Positions 24,704-24,794 of a stretch of DNA of 24,794 nucleotides are shown here, piece after piece; position 1 is the first letter of the stretch, and every line of letters begins with the position of its first letter. The position numbers were made by a program, and so were the translations under genes. The notes below the pieces were generated by a model. It saw nothing but the letters and a program-made list of their open reading frames with translations, was not told where the DNA came from and made no database searches. Source of the DNA: CAUZFZ01 sp963579025 (GTDB taxonomy: Bacteria > Planctomycetota > Planctomycetia > Planctomycetales > Planctomycetaceae); NCBI GenBank assembly GCA_963579025.1, contig CAUZFZ010000157.1:1-24794 (forward strand), read 5' to 3'.

Positions 24704-24794
<91 letters not shown>

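Overview
The window looks like chromosomal DNA from a member of the Planctomycetota; no genus can be named from the sequence alone. The evidence is the mix of families: a Tat-exported sugar isomerase-like TIM barrel, a DUF1501 protein with a twin-arginine leader, a Tat-exported PQQ-type beta-propeller, a very large exported protein with an NPCBM-like domain, a CehA/McbA-type exported protein, a GSAM-like aminotransferase, and several families of dispersed intergenic hairpin repeats in moderately GC-rich DNA. There are 19 protein genes and no tRNA, rRNA, CRISPR array, transposase or phage gene that I can see.

Layout. (1) 1-3434, plus strand: sugar isomerase-like protein, HpcH/HpaI-type aldolase, thymidine kinase and an EboC-like UbiA prenyltransferase, closely spaced. 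(2) 3456-7641, minus strand: thioredoxin, then a 771-residue coiled-coil protein, then an exported isoaspartyl methyltransferase with a C-terminal jelly-roll-like domain. A TTGACA-16-TATAAT promoter lies ahead of the thioredoxin gene. (3) 7851-9687: a class III aminotransferase (minus), divergent from a small CxxC/CxxC protein (plus). (4) 9716-14033, minus strand: DUF1501 protein, YgiQ-type radical SAM protein and a small exported protein, with an array of four hairpins between the last two. (5) 14369-21050, plus strand: iron-containing alcohol dehydrogenase overlapping a PQQ-type propeller gene, then a 996-residue exported NPCBM-like protein and a membrane-anchored LysM protein. (6) 21094-24667, minus strand: BON-domain protein with a terminator, a CehA/McbA-type protein, and an SDR epimerase; a long inverted repeat separates the last two.

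Functionally the window is a patchwork of small metabolic operons and cell-envelope proteins; about half of the products carry Sec or Tat leaders. I see no gene set that makes up a recognisable defence, mobile or biosynthetic system. The most striking non-coding feature is that both ends carry the same hairpin element (12-bp perfect stem, 8-nt loop, conserved flank) in opposite orientations. Either the segment is bounded by copies of a MITE/REP-like repeat, or, more probably, an assembly broke at that repeat. Other points worth a second look are the exported PCMT fusion, the coiled-coil protein next to thioredoxin, the four-hairpin array and the near-perfect inverted repeat at 22189-22311.
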